A stretch of 64,000 nucleotides of DNA from Megamonas sp. UBA1796 (GTDB lineage: Bacteria; Bacillota; Negativicutes; Selenomonadales; Selenomonadaceae): NCBI GenBank assembly GCA_002319795.1, contig DCFU01000046.1, positions 1 to 64,000 on the forward strand, in the 5' to 3' direction. The notes beneath the pieces are model-generated. The model had not been told where the DNA came from, ran no database searches, and saw only the letters and a list, made by a program, of their open reading frames with translations. Made by a program: the position numbers and the translations under genes. Positions 63,327 to 64,000 of this stretch are shown here, piece after piece (within the stretch, counting starts at the first letter, position 1; each line of letters starts with the position of its first letter).

Positions 63327-63919
63327 CTCCTTTCAATTCCCGCGAGGAAAATACGCAACGCCTGCGCTATGTAATCTTTATCCACAATTTTTCCTGCCGA
63401 CACCTCATCAAGTTTCGAATGTATATTGTATGCCAGATAGTAAAAATTCACCATTCCTGCCCATAAAATGACGGTGGACCGTATCTCCAAATCTTCACGA
63501 AATTTTCCCTGTGCAATGCCGCAGGCAATTGCTTCTGCCAATATTTCATATACGGCCTGCAGCTTCTCGCGAATAAACCATTTCATAGACGGCGACGGCT
63601 GAACGATCTCACGGCTGACAAATTTGGCCATGGCTGGATGTTCTGCATGGATTGCCTGCAGCGTCAAAGCGTAACATTCCAAAATTTTTTCCGGAGCCAG
63701 CTTTCTGATGGCCGGCCTTAAAAAGTGATCCAGCCCCCTTACCTGTTCCATGACAACTTCTCTATACAGCTTTTCCTTACTGCCAAAATAATAGGAAATC
63801 ATCGCACTGTTAGCCCCTGCTTTATCGGCAATCTGACGAATTGATACTTTATCGTAGCCTGCCTCGGCAAACAACCCGGTAGCAGCTTTCAAAAGCCGTT
63901 CTTTATTTTCCTGTTCCAC
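63323..63919 (-). CDS. TetR-family transcriptional repressor
   Basis: This 198-residue protein has an N-terminal TetR helix-turn-helix (about 8-52; LLKAATGLFAEAGYDKVSIRQIADKAGANSAMISYYFGSKEKLY) and a C-terminal ligand domain similar to the CerR/DUF1956 group that controls YbhG-type exporters. It heads the exporter operon and probably represses it until a ligand binds. The start is GTG at 63919 after GAGGAG. A perfect palindrome 29 bases upstream is its likely site. Confidence 0.93.
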   Translation of the reverse strand: MEQENKERLLKAATGLFAEAGYDKVSIRQIADKAGANSAMISYYFGSKEKLYREVVMEQVRGLDHFLRPAIRKLAPEKILECYALTLQAIHAEHPAMAKFVSREIVQPSPSMKWFIREKLQAVYEILAEAIACGIAQGKFREDLEIRSTVILWAGMVNFYYLAYNIHSKLDEVSAGKIVDKDYIAQALRIFLAGIERR

Positions 63920-63947
63920 AACACATTCTCCTCATTTTATAAAAATG

Positions 63948-63977
63948 CAATATTAATCAATTGATTGATTAATATTG
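63948..63977. promoter_or_regulatory. Probable TetR operator
   Basis: CAATATTAATCA (63948-63959) and TGATTAATATTG (63966-63977) are perfect 12-bp inverted arms with a 6-base centre (ATTGAT). It lies 29 bases upstream of the TetR start, where autoregulating TetR proteins bind. Confidence 0.75.
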
Positions 63978-64000
63978 TACAGCATGTTCACCACATATGC

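Overview
The window comes from a diderm (outer-membrane-bearing) member of the Firmicutes, class Negativicutes, most likely a Selenomonas/Anaerovibrio-type member of the Selenomonadales; the genus is a guess. Firmicute-type synteny (tRNA-Ser, SRP RNA, dnaX, ebfC, recR, bofA, then an rRNA promoter) and a Firmicute-type comEB-wecA-wecB-atp block sit beside a complete lipid A/Kdo, Lpt, Bam, Tam and Mla gene set, a combination expected of that class. Every gene I can support (about 53 protein genes and 2 RNA genes) lies on the minus strand, so transcription runs from position 64000 towards 1. No mobile element, prophage, CRISPR array or pseudogene was recognised, and no gap between genes exceeds 300 bases.

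Layout from low to high coordinate. 1-3590: rRNA promoter reading out of the window, bofA, recR, ebfC, dnaX, SRP RNA and tRNA-Ser(GGA). 3600-4835: a CheX-like phosphatase with N-terminal helical repeats and a single-domain response regulator. 4980-7550: feoAB, with a histidine-rich insert in FeoB, followed by an intergenic region with three perfect DnaA boxes, two of them forming a 15-bp inverted repeat. 7555-14465: a sugar-catabolic region of two transcription units: a PRD regulator with Ula-type PTS IIA/IIB/IIC and two class I aldolases, then an SIS-domain isomerase with a YhcH-family protein. 14661-21950: the F-type ATP synthase operon with atpI and atpZ. 22064-25484: wecB, wecA, comEB and a YqgF-like nuclease.

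25481-60167 is one long outer-membrane supercluster. In transcription order it reads mlaE-mlaF-mlaD-tolC-tamB, a sigma factor, a single-pass membrane protein, bamA, a putative outer-membrane protein, three Skp/OmpH paralogues (one a lipoprotein) and lpxD; then a YjbH-like barrel and an LpxL acyltransferase; then lpxC-fabZ-lpxA-lpxI-lpxB-msbA, a waaA-lpxK fusion, kdsB-kdsA-kdsC-lpxL, lptC-lptA-lptB-lptF/G and a DUF3084 protein. Together these make lipid A and Kdo, move LPS across the inner membrane and periplasm, fold outer-membrane proteins and traffic phospholipids. kdsD and lptD are not in the cluster. 60318-63977 holds a TetR-controlled ABC-2 exporter operon with a perfect palindromic operator.

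The observations most worth a second look are the sigma factor paired with a membrane protein of anti-sigma-like layout inside the envelope cluster, the DnaA-box inverted repeat, the PTS/dual-aldolase operon of unknown substrate, the long MlaD predicted to bridge the envelope, the palindrome over the mla promoter, the WaaA-LpxK fusion, and the unusual ATP synthase c-subunit ion site. All were read by eye; no database search or structure prediction was run.
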